Positions 9,365 to 22,300 of a stretch of 64,000 nucleotides of DNA are shown here, one piece after another. The stretch is from Perilla frutescens (Eukaryota; Streptophyta; Magnoliopsida; Lamiales; Lamiaceae). The stretch is taken from contig BRKX01000006.1 of assembly GCA_026008535.1 (NCBI GenBank), positions 31,112,664 to 31,176,663 of the forward strand, in the 5' to 3' direction. The notes beneath the pieces are model-generated. The model had not been told where the DNA came from, made no database searches, and saw nothing but the letters and a program-made list of their open reading frames with translations. A program made the translations under genes and the position numbers. Each line of letters begins with the position of its first letter. Position 1 is the first letter of the stretch.

Positions 9365-12300
9365 ATGGACCAACACCAATTCGACAATGGCGGCGCCGAG
9401 ACGGAAGATGGGCAATGGAAGCTGTACGAGGCCTACAACGAGCTCCACGGCCTCGCCCAGGAGTTCTCCACGCCGTTCGACGCGCCGGCGGTGCTAGTGG
9501 TGGGCCACCAGACCGACGGCAAGAGCGCGCTCGTCGAGGCTCTGATGGGCTTCCAGTTCAACCATGTCGGCGGCGGCACCAAGACCCGTCGCCCCATCAC
9601 GCTCCACATGAAGTTCAACCCCGACTGCCACACCCCTCTCTGCCGCCTCTTGTCCGACTCCGACCCCTCTATTCCTCAAGATAAATCTCTTCAACAAATC
9701 CAGGTACTATTCCAATTTCCCTCTTCAATTAATGGCTTTACTTTACCATGATATCAAGTTGCCCTTTTCCACCTACATTTTGAAATTTCTTGTGGCAGTC
9801 ACTCAATTTTAGTAGTTTAAGTGTTAAGATTTTGAGTTCATATAGTAAAGTATTTACTTTAGAGTAGTTCGCGGGTGATTTTCCCTTGAATAACTTTGTA
9901 TTAATGGAAACTGCATTTTCTTGGGTTTCTTTTAGTGGCTGATGTTTGAGAAATTTTGTTGAGGGGAAAATTGCTTTGGAGTTTACTTGTGTTTATAGCT
10001 GCAGTTTTAAAGAGCTAATTATGGTCAATCGGTGTAGGCTTATATTGAAGCTGAAAATATGAGGCTGGAGCGAGAATCTTATCAATTTTCTTCGAAAGAG
10101 ATAATAATCAGAATAGAGTACAAGTACTGTCCAAACCTCACCATAATAGACACTCCTGGACTTATCGCCCCAGCTCCAGCTCGGAAAAATCGTGCTTTGC
10201 AGGTATTTAGTTAGTTCCAGAGTTGTTAGTTTTGAAGCATTTGCATGATGAATGTTGAGGAGCTGCATCTGGCAGTCTCAAGCCCGAGCAGTGGAGTCTT
10301 TAGTGCGGGCTAAAATGCAGCATAAGGAATTCATCATACTATGCCTGGAAGATTGCAGTGATTGGAGTAATGCCACAACTCGTAGGGTTGTCATGCAAGT
10401 ATGTTTCTCATTTGTCCTGGTTCAGTAAAAACCTCATTTTGCTCATTCCTGAAAGAATATACATGCTTATTGAATGTGTATGTGTCCGTGCCTAGACATC
10501 ACACTCAAGAGTATTGTTGAAACTCATTCTCCCATTTTTTTCATGCATTGCACTTCAAAGGAAGTTTAATCTTTTAGTAATACTTGAATAAGCCCATTGA
10601 TATAGATTGATTCTCAGGCCTTAAACTCAGAATTGCAAGGCAAGCTTACAGGAATGGTCCTTTTTTATTTCTCTTGTTGATCTTCAATGTTCACATGAAT
10701 AATCTGTTTGATGGTATCTTTTTCTCACTTCTAGTTTTGAAGCTATTGCTACCTCAACCTTACATTTAGTGCCTTTTTTTTTGGCCAACTAACTTTACTA
10801 CTGCAATCTCATCTCTTATTTGGATGTTTACAAATCTTTGCAATTTTTGTAAAGGACTCCTTGGTTTTTTGGTTCCATATAGATTGATCCTGAACTTTCG
10901 AGAACTGTAGTTGTCTCAACGAAGCTTGATACAAAAATCCCTCAGTTTGCGCGAGCTTCCGATGTGGAAGTTTTTCTTTCACCACCTGCAAGCACACTTG
11001 ATGGACTCATGTTAGGGGATTCACCTTTTTTCACTTCTGTTCCTTCTGGAAGAGTTGGATCTGGGCATGAGTCCGTTTATGGGTCTAATGATGAGTTCAA
11101 ACAGGTGAGACTCTTCCTTATTTTAAATGCATTAGTATAGTGCTGAATTTATTCAGTGAGATCTGTTACTTATGATTTCATCTGATATATGTCGTAACGC
11201 GAGCGACTTAGCTAGTAACTAAGCCTTGTTTCTTTTAAGTTGTAGGACTAAGACCTTAACCAATCTTTAAAATTTATTGACAAATAATGTATGTCTAATT
11301 GTGAAATTAGATCTTTCACAGTTCACACATTTTGCGCACATAGGGGTGAACATTTGGTCGGTTCGGGTAGGATCCGACCAAAAATTCTACAGGTGTCGTG
11401 GCCAGCCGGCTGACCACCGACCGTGTTGGTTTTATGGCCGGTCACCAAAATAATTAAAAAAAAAACTTCCTCATTTCGACATATTTTCTGCAGATTTCCA
11501 TAATGTAAAACAAAAAGGAACCGAGCTTACTTTAATTGTTCCAATTTCCAAACTCCAAAATTAAAAAAAAAAACATCAAGTATGAAAAGATTAAATAAAT
11601 TGTTGTATGTGGCCTTAGAGCTGGCTTGCCCGCTTCTCGAGATGTGTTGCACAGCCTGCACTGCAGTGCTGCTGGGAGTGCCGGATCGACAGGAGGGAGC
11701 GCCGGAGTGCTGCTGTTTCAAACGACGAGGTCGCAAGGAGATGGCTTGCGGCTAGGGCCGCAGTAGCGTGTTTGGTGTGGTGTTTTAAATTTTACAGGAA
11801 TGACATAATGTGAAGTTCAACTTTCAATTCAATTTGATTTGGGGTAATGGATTTGGGCCTTTGGGATTTATTGTATCAGAAAAAATAAAATAAAAATAAA
11901 ATGTTATCGATTTCGGTTGGTCGGTGAAACCCGACATTTTTTCCTTCACCATTTACAGCTCACTGAAATTGAATCGATAAGTATTCCTCCCACCGAACAC
12001 CGAACACCAAACCGTTTGTGGTAGCCACAGAACAGAACATAACCGATCGCAATCCTTCGGTGCAGTCGGTTATTTCGGTGGCGGTTTGGGTTTTGCACAC
12101 CCCTAGTCGCACACAATTTTCTTTCTTGATACTTGTCCCATCAAATTCACTTTAATTAGGGGTGAGTATTCAGGTTTATTCGGGTTATTTAACTGACACT
12201 TTCAACGAAACCAAATTAAGTAAATTTACATTTTAAACTTCTAAAACAATCCGGAATCTCTTATGACTGAACCAAGCCACACGCAGTATTACGGCTAAGT

Positions 12301-15300
12301 TTTTGGTTTATTTGGTTATGCCAAACTATTTTGGTTGTAAATTTCATGCTTATATAAAAGGATTACAACTGCATTCCGGTTCCCCATTTTAAAATCCCTT
12401 CAAAACCTCAACAAAATGAATAAGAAGTGTCTCGAACCCAAAATATTCAAAGATGCAAATACCTCTTGGCTATAAAAATTGACCACAAATCACTAAAAGC
12501 AAGAGTAAGTATTCCTTCAAATACCTAAGATGAAACATAAATTCATTGAAAATTTTTGACATTGAATTTATTGAAGAAGCAATTACCAAGAAATCATATT
12601 TTTTATTAAATAGGTATAGTCCCACGGTAGCCGGATTTCTCATGGTATCCGGATTTAACACTCATTTAGTTCCTTTTTCGGTTTTTTGCTCACCCCTAAC
12701 CTTACTCATATTTTGTTATGATCCCACATGGGTTCCACATGAGAATATGGAAGGGCATATAAGTGGGGGGTCTACCCTTGACCTTTGACCATGGTTTTGG
12801 AGTTAAGTTAGGGCTCCCTTATATGCCTAACAATTTGGTTCGACTTGCCAAAGATTTGGGCGGGCTGTGGAAAGGGGCTACTCGGAGGTGGGCCCAAGGG
12901 TTGCCACCTACGCCCAAAGTGGGTTGCCACCCGGAAGTAGGCCTTGATGTGGGTTGCCACCCGGCTTGTGCTATCCGTGGTTGTCCCGGTTTGGAGATGG
13001 ATTGTTACGATCCCACATGATAATGTGGAAGGGCATAAAGTGGGGGGGGTCAACCCTTGACCTTTGACCATGGTTTTGGGGTTAAGTTGGGGCTCCCTAG
13101 CTTATATGCCTAACATATTTCAACAATTAGTAATTTCTTGTCTATAATTTTTTTTTTAATCTTTTAATGCTTCAAATAGATGACATGAGTCTAATTTTAG
13201 TTTGACTTCCTTATGAAGTCATACAATAAATAGATGATCTTGGTGATTGATTGCTAACCCCTGCTGTTCATTCTGTGCTGTTCATTCTGTTATTTATATT
13301 AAATTAATTTTAATGGCTGTACATCAAGGAGCCACCAATATACAAACGGCAAACACTTGTTATCACTTGTTACATATGGAATAAGGCTGAAAATGTGCTT
13401 CCTGCATAGAAAAGGATGCGCGTGACAGTACTAATATCGGATCCATGATCAATGGGTGGTTTTGAAATTGCAAGAACAGTATCTTTTTGGAAAAAGAATG
13501 GTATATTCAAATTAACCTTTTCTGTTTGGCAGAAATGTCTTCCCTACATTTCTTTTCTTCTTTGGTTAGTTTAAACCTTCATTGTCCATGCTTTTTTCTG
13601 TAGCTCAGCCCCTAGGAGTTTGACAAAGTGACAGCCGTGAGATGGGGGCTAATATACCAGCCCATTAACCTTGTCTTATTCCTTCTAAATGCACCATTTT
13701 ATCTTGTCATATTTATTAAACAGTCTCCTGTGAGGCTTTGTCAGGCTATATCTTTGAGGGAGATGGAGGATAGAGCAGCTTTGGAGGAAAAATTGGGTAG
13801 ATCACTTTCAAAACAGGAAAGGAGTAGAATAGGTGTTAGCAGCCTTAAGTTATTCTTGGAAGAGTTGCTGCAGAAAAGGTACCCAAGTTGCAATTACTGA
13901 ATTACTGTTCCCCTTATATGATCTACTCATTGATGCTAAAAATTTCCAATTTTGTGATATATTTGTTTGCTAAGGTATATGGACAGTGTTCCACTTATCA
14001 TTCCACTTCTTGAGAAAGAGTTTCGGGGCACTACCAGGAAGCTAAATGAAATAAATCAGGAACTCAGGTTGAAAATCACTTTTTTCCCCCTTGGCACACT
14101 AACATTTAGAGTTGATCAGAAGGAGAAGATTTCACTTTTTACTTATCAAATTTCTCCGGTTTTCTGCTTATGTGCAATTGTGCATTGAAATGCGACAATT
14201 TCTGTAGAGCAGACTTAGTTAAGCTTCTCCTTTTCACCTTTTCCCATTCTCTTCCACAATGCATTGAGCTTTTACGTTAATTGCTTACAATTTTTCATCT
14301 GAGTCTTTTGTTCTTTTTCTCAGTTCTTTGGATGAAGTAAAGCTGAAGGAGAAAGGAAGAGCTTTTCATGATCTGTTCTTGACCAAGGTCACATTATATA
14401 TTACTCCTAATCTCCTATAATTTATGTCTGAATATAATCTTCTAGTAGCTGTAGTTCTGGCTGAAATAATATGCATCTATGTTTTTTATTTTTAAGAATT
14501 CGTGATCTTCAATGCAGGAGGAATATGAGTAAGGTTTTGGGTTATACTAAAAGCACTGTTGCTTATATTATGATGTGTCATTATACATGATATTGTTTAC
14601 TGTCAAACTAAAATTTATTTTACTATTTAGGTAATATGCAGATTAATATTCTTCATAGTAGTTTCCTGAATTTTAGGAGTGATGAAGATCTCTAAAGCCA
14701 CATTGTTAGAACAAAATGATAGTCTTTAAGATCATACTATGCACCTTTCTGCTGTTTAATGATTGATGATTAAACTCCAGTAGAAGCTACGCCTTTAGCA
14801 TAGAGAGTAATTACCTTGGATGTTTTGAAAAATTTTCATCTCTTGGGTTGTTTAATTGCCTCTCAATGTGATCCATCTTTAAAATATTACATTAGTCCCG
14901 GATTTCAATTTATAAGCATATTTTTGCTCATTTGGATGGAAGGGATAGATGAGTTCAAATTCCCAATGCTCTATCCAACAGAATTTTCAACTCAGAACGT
15001 GGCAAGTTATGTTCTTGCTCCTGTGCAGTAAGTTTAATTTTATTAATATTAATGTGGCAGGTGCTAATAGGTTTGTTTCTATGAGTGCATTATGAGAATT
15101 TCACAATAATTATAATTATAACTTTTAAGCTGAATTACATGGTGAGTTTTACGGTTTTCTCTTAACTATCTATTCTGATTATATGTTCCTCGTATTGCTC
15201 AGTTATCACTTTTACTGAAAGGGACAGTTCTTGCACCACCAGATAAATTTGGTAAGTTCTTTGTTGCCATCTAATGGTTTCAGCTCATAAAAACTTAATC

Positions 15301-16344
15301 TGAAAATACAAGTTTCCACTGGCTAGTTCCCACTCATGCTAAATTAGACCACTTCCCTATAAATTTGCCATCTCATTTTCAAGCACCAAACTACTTGTTT
15401 CACCTGAAGTGTTAAAAAATTGGCGTCTTTGACTTGTTTACAGACCTATATCTCTTTCTGAAAATGGGTATGTCACCTCATTATGAAGGATTATGTACTT
15501 TGCAGGGGAAACACTGCTAGATGAGAGGGTTAATGGAGGTGCATTTATTGGCACTGATGGTCTTCAATTTCCTCACAAGTTAATACCTGTGAGTCCTCAT
15601 ATCCTTCTCATACCATATCTTCTTGTACTGTGCCTTTGTGCTTTGCGTTAAAAAAGGTACAACATTTGCGCTTCCATCTATATTATTTTCTTCTTGCTCC
15701 AGTTTCCCCAAAAAATTCTGTTGCAATTTGGTTTCCCTTCAGATCTACTCCCAAAACATTTGTTTTCCTCTGAGATTTTGCCTTGATACATTCTAACTGC
15801 ATGAAGATAAAATTTTATCCACCCTTTTCTTCTTCCGTATTTTCAATGACATGAATCTACTTGGATTGATAGCATCCTTTACAAAAGAACTGTAGAAATA
15901 TACTTAGCCGTTCATACTTCTCGGCCTATATTGTACTTATGAGGGTAATTAGCTTGCATTTGCTATCTATCCTTCTAAGGTTTAATGTACTTATGGTGTG
16001 TGCATTTGATGCATTTCACTGGCTGTGTTCTAAAAGCTAATTTTTGTGTCCAGATCTGGTTAATTTGTGTGTTGCCTCTAGGGGTGAGCAGGGATCCAAC
16101 CGGAACCGAAAAACCGACTGAACCAATCGGTTTCGGTCCGGTTCAGTTTGGTCCCAAGCTTCACTCGGTCGGTGGTCGGTGGATTTGGAGGGAACCTGAC
16201 ACTATATTTGTCAATCATTGGTTATCAATAAAAAAAAAAAGATGGGTTCATCTGAACCGACCGATCCCCTCCCTCTAAATTAAAGAGCTCCTCGAGCCCC
16301 ACCCACCCACCGGACTCTGTCACCTAAAAAGTTGCTCCACCCAC

Positions 16345-16389
<45 letters not shown>

Positions 16390-19300
16390 TTTTTGGAAAC
16401 ACACGCCACCCGCATCCCCTCCCTCTCTCTCTCTCTCTCTCTCAATTTTTGGGAACACACGCCACCCCATCCCCTCTCTCTCTCTCTCAATTTTGGGAAA
16501 CACACCCCACCCTCTTCCCCTTCCTCCTCTCTTATGAAACTCAATCACCACACTAGTCATCTCTCTTTCATCTTCTCGCCTGTCTCTCTCAGTCTCTCTC
16601 ATCTTTGTCTCTCGCTTTCGTCGAGTTGCCTCTCAATTCTCTCAGAAACAGAACTGAGAACATATCCGTTCTTCTCTAATAGGCAAGAATTCTCACTCTG
16701 TGTTGCCGATGACAGAAATCTGGGCCCAATCTTTTTTTAAGATTAGTAACCGACTGACAACCGATCGAAACCGACTGACCGGTGGTCGGTTCGGTGATCG
16801 GTCGGCCACCATGCCAGTGGTCGGTGAGTTCGGTTTCAACATTTTTGGATGGTTCCTACCGGAACTCACCGAATGCTCACCCCTAGTTGCCTCCCTTGAA
16901 GACAAGACTAGATCATTTCATGGAATCCCTGAAGTAGTTGCACTTTGTTTGGACATTTCACTTTACATCACTATTTTTCCTTAATAGTGAAAATTGAACT
17001 TAACTCTTAATAAGAAGAGTTAGCTACTATATTTTTGGCTTGTCCATATTCAATTACAAAATAACTAAAATGTGAAGTCATTACGTAGTCTACTTCGTTT
17101 TGAATGGAATGGAATATACATGTGGTATAAAAATTACGCCAAAGCAACGCATTAAAATGAAGCTCAGGAATCCACCGTTTCTGCAACCACAGTAGTGTAT
17201 TGCATTGCTCCCTTTGAATTAGTAGCCATTTTAATTTCCATATTTTTTGGTTTCTAGCTTCTGAAATATTTTGAGATTTCATACGGTTCACCTAGTAGTC
17301 ACTTAGAAATAAATTGGATTGCTTATGTATATTTGTACTTCTCTGGAGATTTACTCAAGCTTGTTGATATTCTGTTCTCTGCTGTGCAGAATGCGGGGAT
17401 GCGTCTTTATGGAGGTGCTCAATATCATCGTGCGATGGCTGAGTTCCGTTTTGTTGTTGGGGGAACCAAATGTCCTCCAATCACGCGTGAAGAGATTGTC
17501 AATGCTTGTGGAGTTGAGGACATCCATGATGGAACTAACTATTCAAGGTATCAATGAGCTTCTGGTTTATTTGTAAATATGTGATCGGTGATCCTTAACA
17601 GATCTTTGTTACTTTCTTACTTCAAATTTTTAATAATGTTTTTTTAAAAATTCAGGACGGCTTGTGTAATTGCTGTTGCGAAGGCTCGTGATACTTTTGA
17701 ACCTTTTCTTCATCAGGTGATGATCTCAATGACATCTACGACAGTTTCTCCCACATATATGTGCTACCATTTTAAAGAATTGCAGATTCAGGGACCTAAT
17801 TAGGTATAGTCAAGTTGTATAATTAATTTAGATTGGACATACGTGCATGCATATTTCATTTAAAGGAGCATCATGTCTCAGTTCTGAAATAATATGGTGG
17901 TATGCTAGCCAATCTGAAAATATGTTTGGATTTCATGTGCATTCCATGTACTTCATGGGTATTCTTAAATCTTAACAATGATATTGGCGTGAAAAGCTGG
18001 AGAGGCTTTAATTTACTATGTTCCCATGGTCTCTAGCAAACAAAAGGTATCTGAATGAATGTTCTAAGTAGGAAACTAGGTGGCTGCAGGACTTGCTAAT
18101 GATGTTTTTTTTTTTGGATAAGAAACTAAAGTCTTATCAAGAAATCAATGAGGTAAGTCCCTTGCAAAGGGATGAGTAATCCCTCCAAAAAGTGATGTAA
18201 TCCTAAATACTGAAACAACTCCAATCTCTAACACCAGAAACAAAAAAGGCCTTGAATTCTTTGTAATTTTAGGCCTACCAGGCAACCCTAAACTTTACTC
18301 TATCCTGTACTTCCTCCAAGGATTCTTCTTTATTATGGAAGATTCGCCTATTCCTCTCTAACCACAATGACCAACAGAGGGTGGAATAATAATCCCCCAT
18401 ACCACATTACTCTTTTTGCATGCGAAACTTTTAAGATTAGACAAACAAATAATTGAACATGGAAGAATCCACTGTATTCTCAGTAATACATTCAACACCA
18501 AGCCATAGTCTAAGGGAGAAAGGGCATTGTATAAAGACATGATGAAGGCCTTCAGACAGATTCTTGTATAAGACACACTAGTTCGGGATAGAAGAATGTG
18601 TGGAACACCACGCATCGCAAGTGAGTCACTTACCCAACACCAATAACATGGAAAGACCTGAACTTTTCGAGGCCCAGAAGCCTTCCAAATATCTTTAAAG
18701 AAAGAGTAAGGGGATAATGAATTCATAGGAAGGATTGTATTTATAAAGGAATTTGCAAGAGAAATTTTCAGAAAATTCCAAGACCCACCTCCAAATATCA
18801 TCTTGATCCTCTAAATGTAGCTTCCTTGATATAAGCTAGAGGAAAGTCAAAAGAAAATTCTGTTTAATTATGTCTCGGCATTCTTGATAGAAAGCTAGAG
18901 GAAAGCCTTTAGGACCTGAGGCTATATCACCATTGCATTGAAACACATCCCTCTTAGCTTCTTCCTCAGTAGGTGATTCGTGTTTCATTCTGTTCACTTC
19001 ACTAATAGGAGCCCAGTTCAATTCATCAATGCCCCACCACTTTGGTCTTCGACTTGTAGTTCTAGATTGGATTATCTGACTCTCGTATCATTCCTTCTTT
19101 ATGTGGTACCAGTTAGGTGGCCGGCTGCTGCATATTCTAAAGAGACTGGTTCCTATCTCTGTTTTCCTTCTCCAGGTAGAAACATTTGTTATCATTTTTG
19201 GTAACTAGTTTACATTTATGATCAGACAATATTCATGATTAAGGCAACATGCTCTATTTGTTCGTGTTCTAAGAACTACTTTTTATGCTCCGAGACATTT

Positions 19301-22300
19301 TCCAACAGAAAGAAGGTGAATATCTTAGTGGCCATGAAGTTTTTCTAAATCGTGCTGCGTCTGCCTTTGACAACTTTGCTGAATCGACTGAACGATCATG
19401 CCGTGAAAAGTTAGTATAAGTGCCTGCATATTTGCATTTCTCTTTTAAATAGTTTACATTTTTAGGTAACCTTTTTCCATATGCATTTCTTTGAACTCAC
19501 TGTTGGGGCTAGAAAATTAACAATTGAATATAATTTAAGAGGCTATCTCTTTGCCTTGAACTTTAAGGGGTTCTTTTTTTTTTTTTTTTTTTTTTTGTAG
19601 ATATGTTGTTGACTTCTTTTTTCCTGCGTAACTATGAGTAAACTAGTGTGCTGGAGGAATTGAACCTTCGGATTTCTGTTCCCTTCTTTCATTTCATTTC
19701 TTAATGCTTGACACTTTCTTATAGTTGTCTCAATAAGAAAAGGAGGAATTGTAGGTCAAGATGTTAGAGAACGATAGAACGTAGCAGAAAACTCAATAAT
19801 CCAAAGACAAACGAATAGGAATCTCCAAAGAAGAACCCTAAACCAAACAGACAAATCGTGCCTGTTCCAGCGATACTAATCAAAGCATAATGAAATAACT
19901 AAAGTTCAAACCCTAAATACTACTCAATCTCGCGGGCCTAAGTTGACCCGGTCCATTGAAACAAAATAACCCAACAAAACCCTAATAAATAAAACAGCAA
20001 CTTTATTAGTGAAATAACACTTTTAACTATCAGCAACTTTAGGCCTCCGCCTATAAACCAATAAATCACGTCTATCAATTGCCTTCTCCGTCGGAACAGC
20101 CTTGTCCACAAGGCTGAAATCTGGAAATTGCTTCTTGAAGACCTCCACATCCACCCACGATGCATCCTCCTTCCCAAAACCACACCATTTAACCAGCAAC
20201 TGCTCCACTTCCCCACCATCCCGGCTGACACTCCTACCTTGCAACACAACTTCTGGCATAATCAAAGATGCTTCCGAATTCAACTCTTTTGGCAACTTGC
20301 CAACTGCTTCTTGATCCCCCACCACACGCTTTAGCAAGGAAACATGGAACACCGGATGAATCCTTGATGTTTCAGGCAACTTCAAACGATAAGCCACCGC
20401 CCCTACTCGAGCTTCAATCTCAAACGGCCCAAAGAAGCGTGGCGCCAACTTCATATTGCTATGCTTGAACAATGTTCGCTGCCGAAAGTGTCGGCGATGT
20501 TTATTCGCCTCTACAACCATCCGATGTTGTGCTTTCTCCAGATGGAACCGTAAGTGACGAAGAATCTCATCACGATCGCGCAACTCTTCTGCCACAGCCT
20601 GCACTCGTACCTCCCCCTCCAAAAATTGCCTAATGGCCGGTGGAGGTCTCCCATAAACCGCCTCAAATGGTGTCCCACCCGCACTTGACTGAAAACCAGA
20701 ATTATAGCAAAATTCAGCCCACGGCAACCATTTACTCCAACCCTTCGGCCTATCAGAAGTGAAACAACGGAGATAAGTCTCCAAACAACGGTTCAACACC
20801 TCTGTCTGCCCGTCAGTTTCCGGATGATACGCTGAACTCATCTTCAATGTAGTCCCTGCTAGCTTAAACAACTCCTTCCAGAACAAACTTAGAAAGATTG
20901 GATCCCGATCAGACACAATACTTCTAGGGATTCCATGCAACCGAACAATCTCTTGAACGAATACTTGAGCGATGGTTCGTGCTGTGAAAGGGTGTTTCAC
21001 CCCAATGAAATGGCTGTATTTAGAGAAGCGATCTACCACAACCAAGATGCAATCCATCGAGTCAGATCGGGGCAGCCCGGATATAAAATCTAAACTAATA
21101 TCCTCCCAAACACGATCTGGAAGAGGAAGTGGCTGCAATAAACCCGCTGGTGCCCGTGCCTCATACTTATTGCGCTGGCAAACTCCACAGGCGGCCACGT
21201 ACTCTATCACCTGCCTCATCATACCCGGCCAATACACACTCGCAGAGAGTCGCTTATAAGTTCGAAAAGCCCCCGCATGTCCCCCAGAGGGAGTGACGTG
21301 AAACTCTTTAATCAACTTCACCGTCCATTCCGATTTCCGAGCTATCACCACCCGTCCTTTATAAAACAATTGCTCGTGAAGGATCGAGTAGTGGGCTGGT
21401 GCGGGATCCATACCAGATTCTAAAGCCGAATAAATATGACGAAGAGTCGGGTCAGCCCTACACTCTTGTTGAATCTGACTGCCCTTTGTCCAAACTGGCA
21501 AACTCAAAGCAAAACATAGCGATCCCGATGATTCACTCTCATCTATTCCTTCCTCGCGCCGTGACAAGGCATCAGCCCCACAGTTAAGGGCCCCCATCTT
21601 GTAAACAATCTCAAAATCATACCCCAGCAACTTTCCTACCCAATTTTGTTGTGCGGGTGTAGTCAAAGGTTGCTGCAATAAATGACGAAGACTGCGCTGA
21701 TCGGTTCTAACCACAAAACGACGGCCAACCAGGTACGGACGCCAGTGTTGGATAGCTAAGACCATAGCCATCAGCTCCTTCTCGTAGGCAGACTTCGCCA
21801 GATTGCGGTCAGCTAAGGCCTTACTAAAATATGCAATTGGGCGTCCTTCCTGCATCAAAACCGCTCCCAGTCCTACACCCGAGGCGTCACATTCCACAGT
21901 AAAAGGCTTAGTAAAATCCGGCATGGCCAACAATGGCGCCGTCATTAAAGCGTTTTTGAGGTTGCAAAAAGCTGTCTCAGCCTCCGAAGGCCAAGACCAC
22001 GACTTCGAAGTCGTTTTGCGAAGCAAGTGAGTTAACGGCGCAGCCAGTTTTCCGTAATCTTTGATAAACCGTCTGTAATAGCCTGTTAACCCGAGGAATC
22101 CTCGTATAGCCTTGATTGACGTCGGTCGAGGCCAATTTTCGACTGCTGAAACTTTCTCCGGAGCCATCCGAACACCCTCGGCAGAAACTTCATGACCTAA
22201 ATACTCAATCGAACCTTGACCAAAGACACATTTTTTTCTGTTAGCAACCAAAGAATGGGCGCGAAGGAGGTCGAATACTTGGCGTAGATGAGCAGTATGC

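Noticed and set aside
9204..9684. Two additional long plus-strand frames over ARC5 exon 1
   Set aside because: Arg/Pro-rich out-of-frame readings of GC-rich exon 1; the frame from 9365 is the conserved one.
16332..16740. Overlapping open frames on both strands rich in Ser/Leu or Arg/Glu
   Set aside because: They arise from the (CT)n tract inside the hAT-like element at 16079-16885; there is no coding signal.
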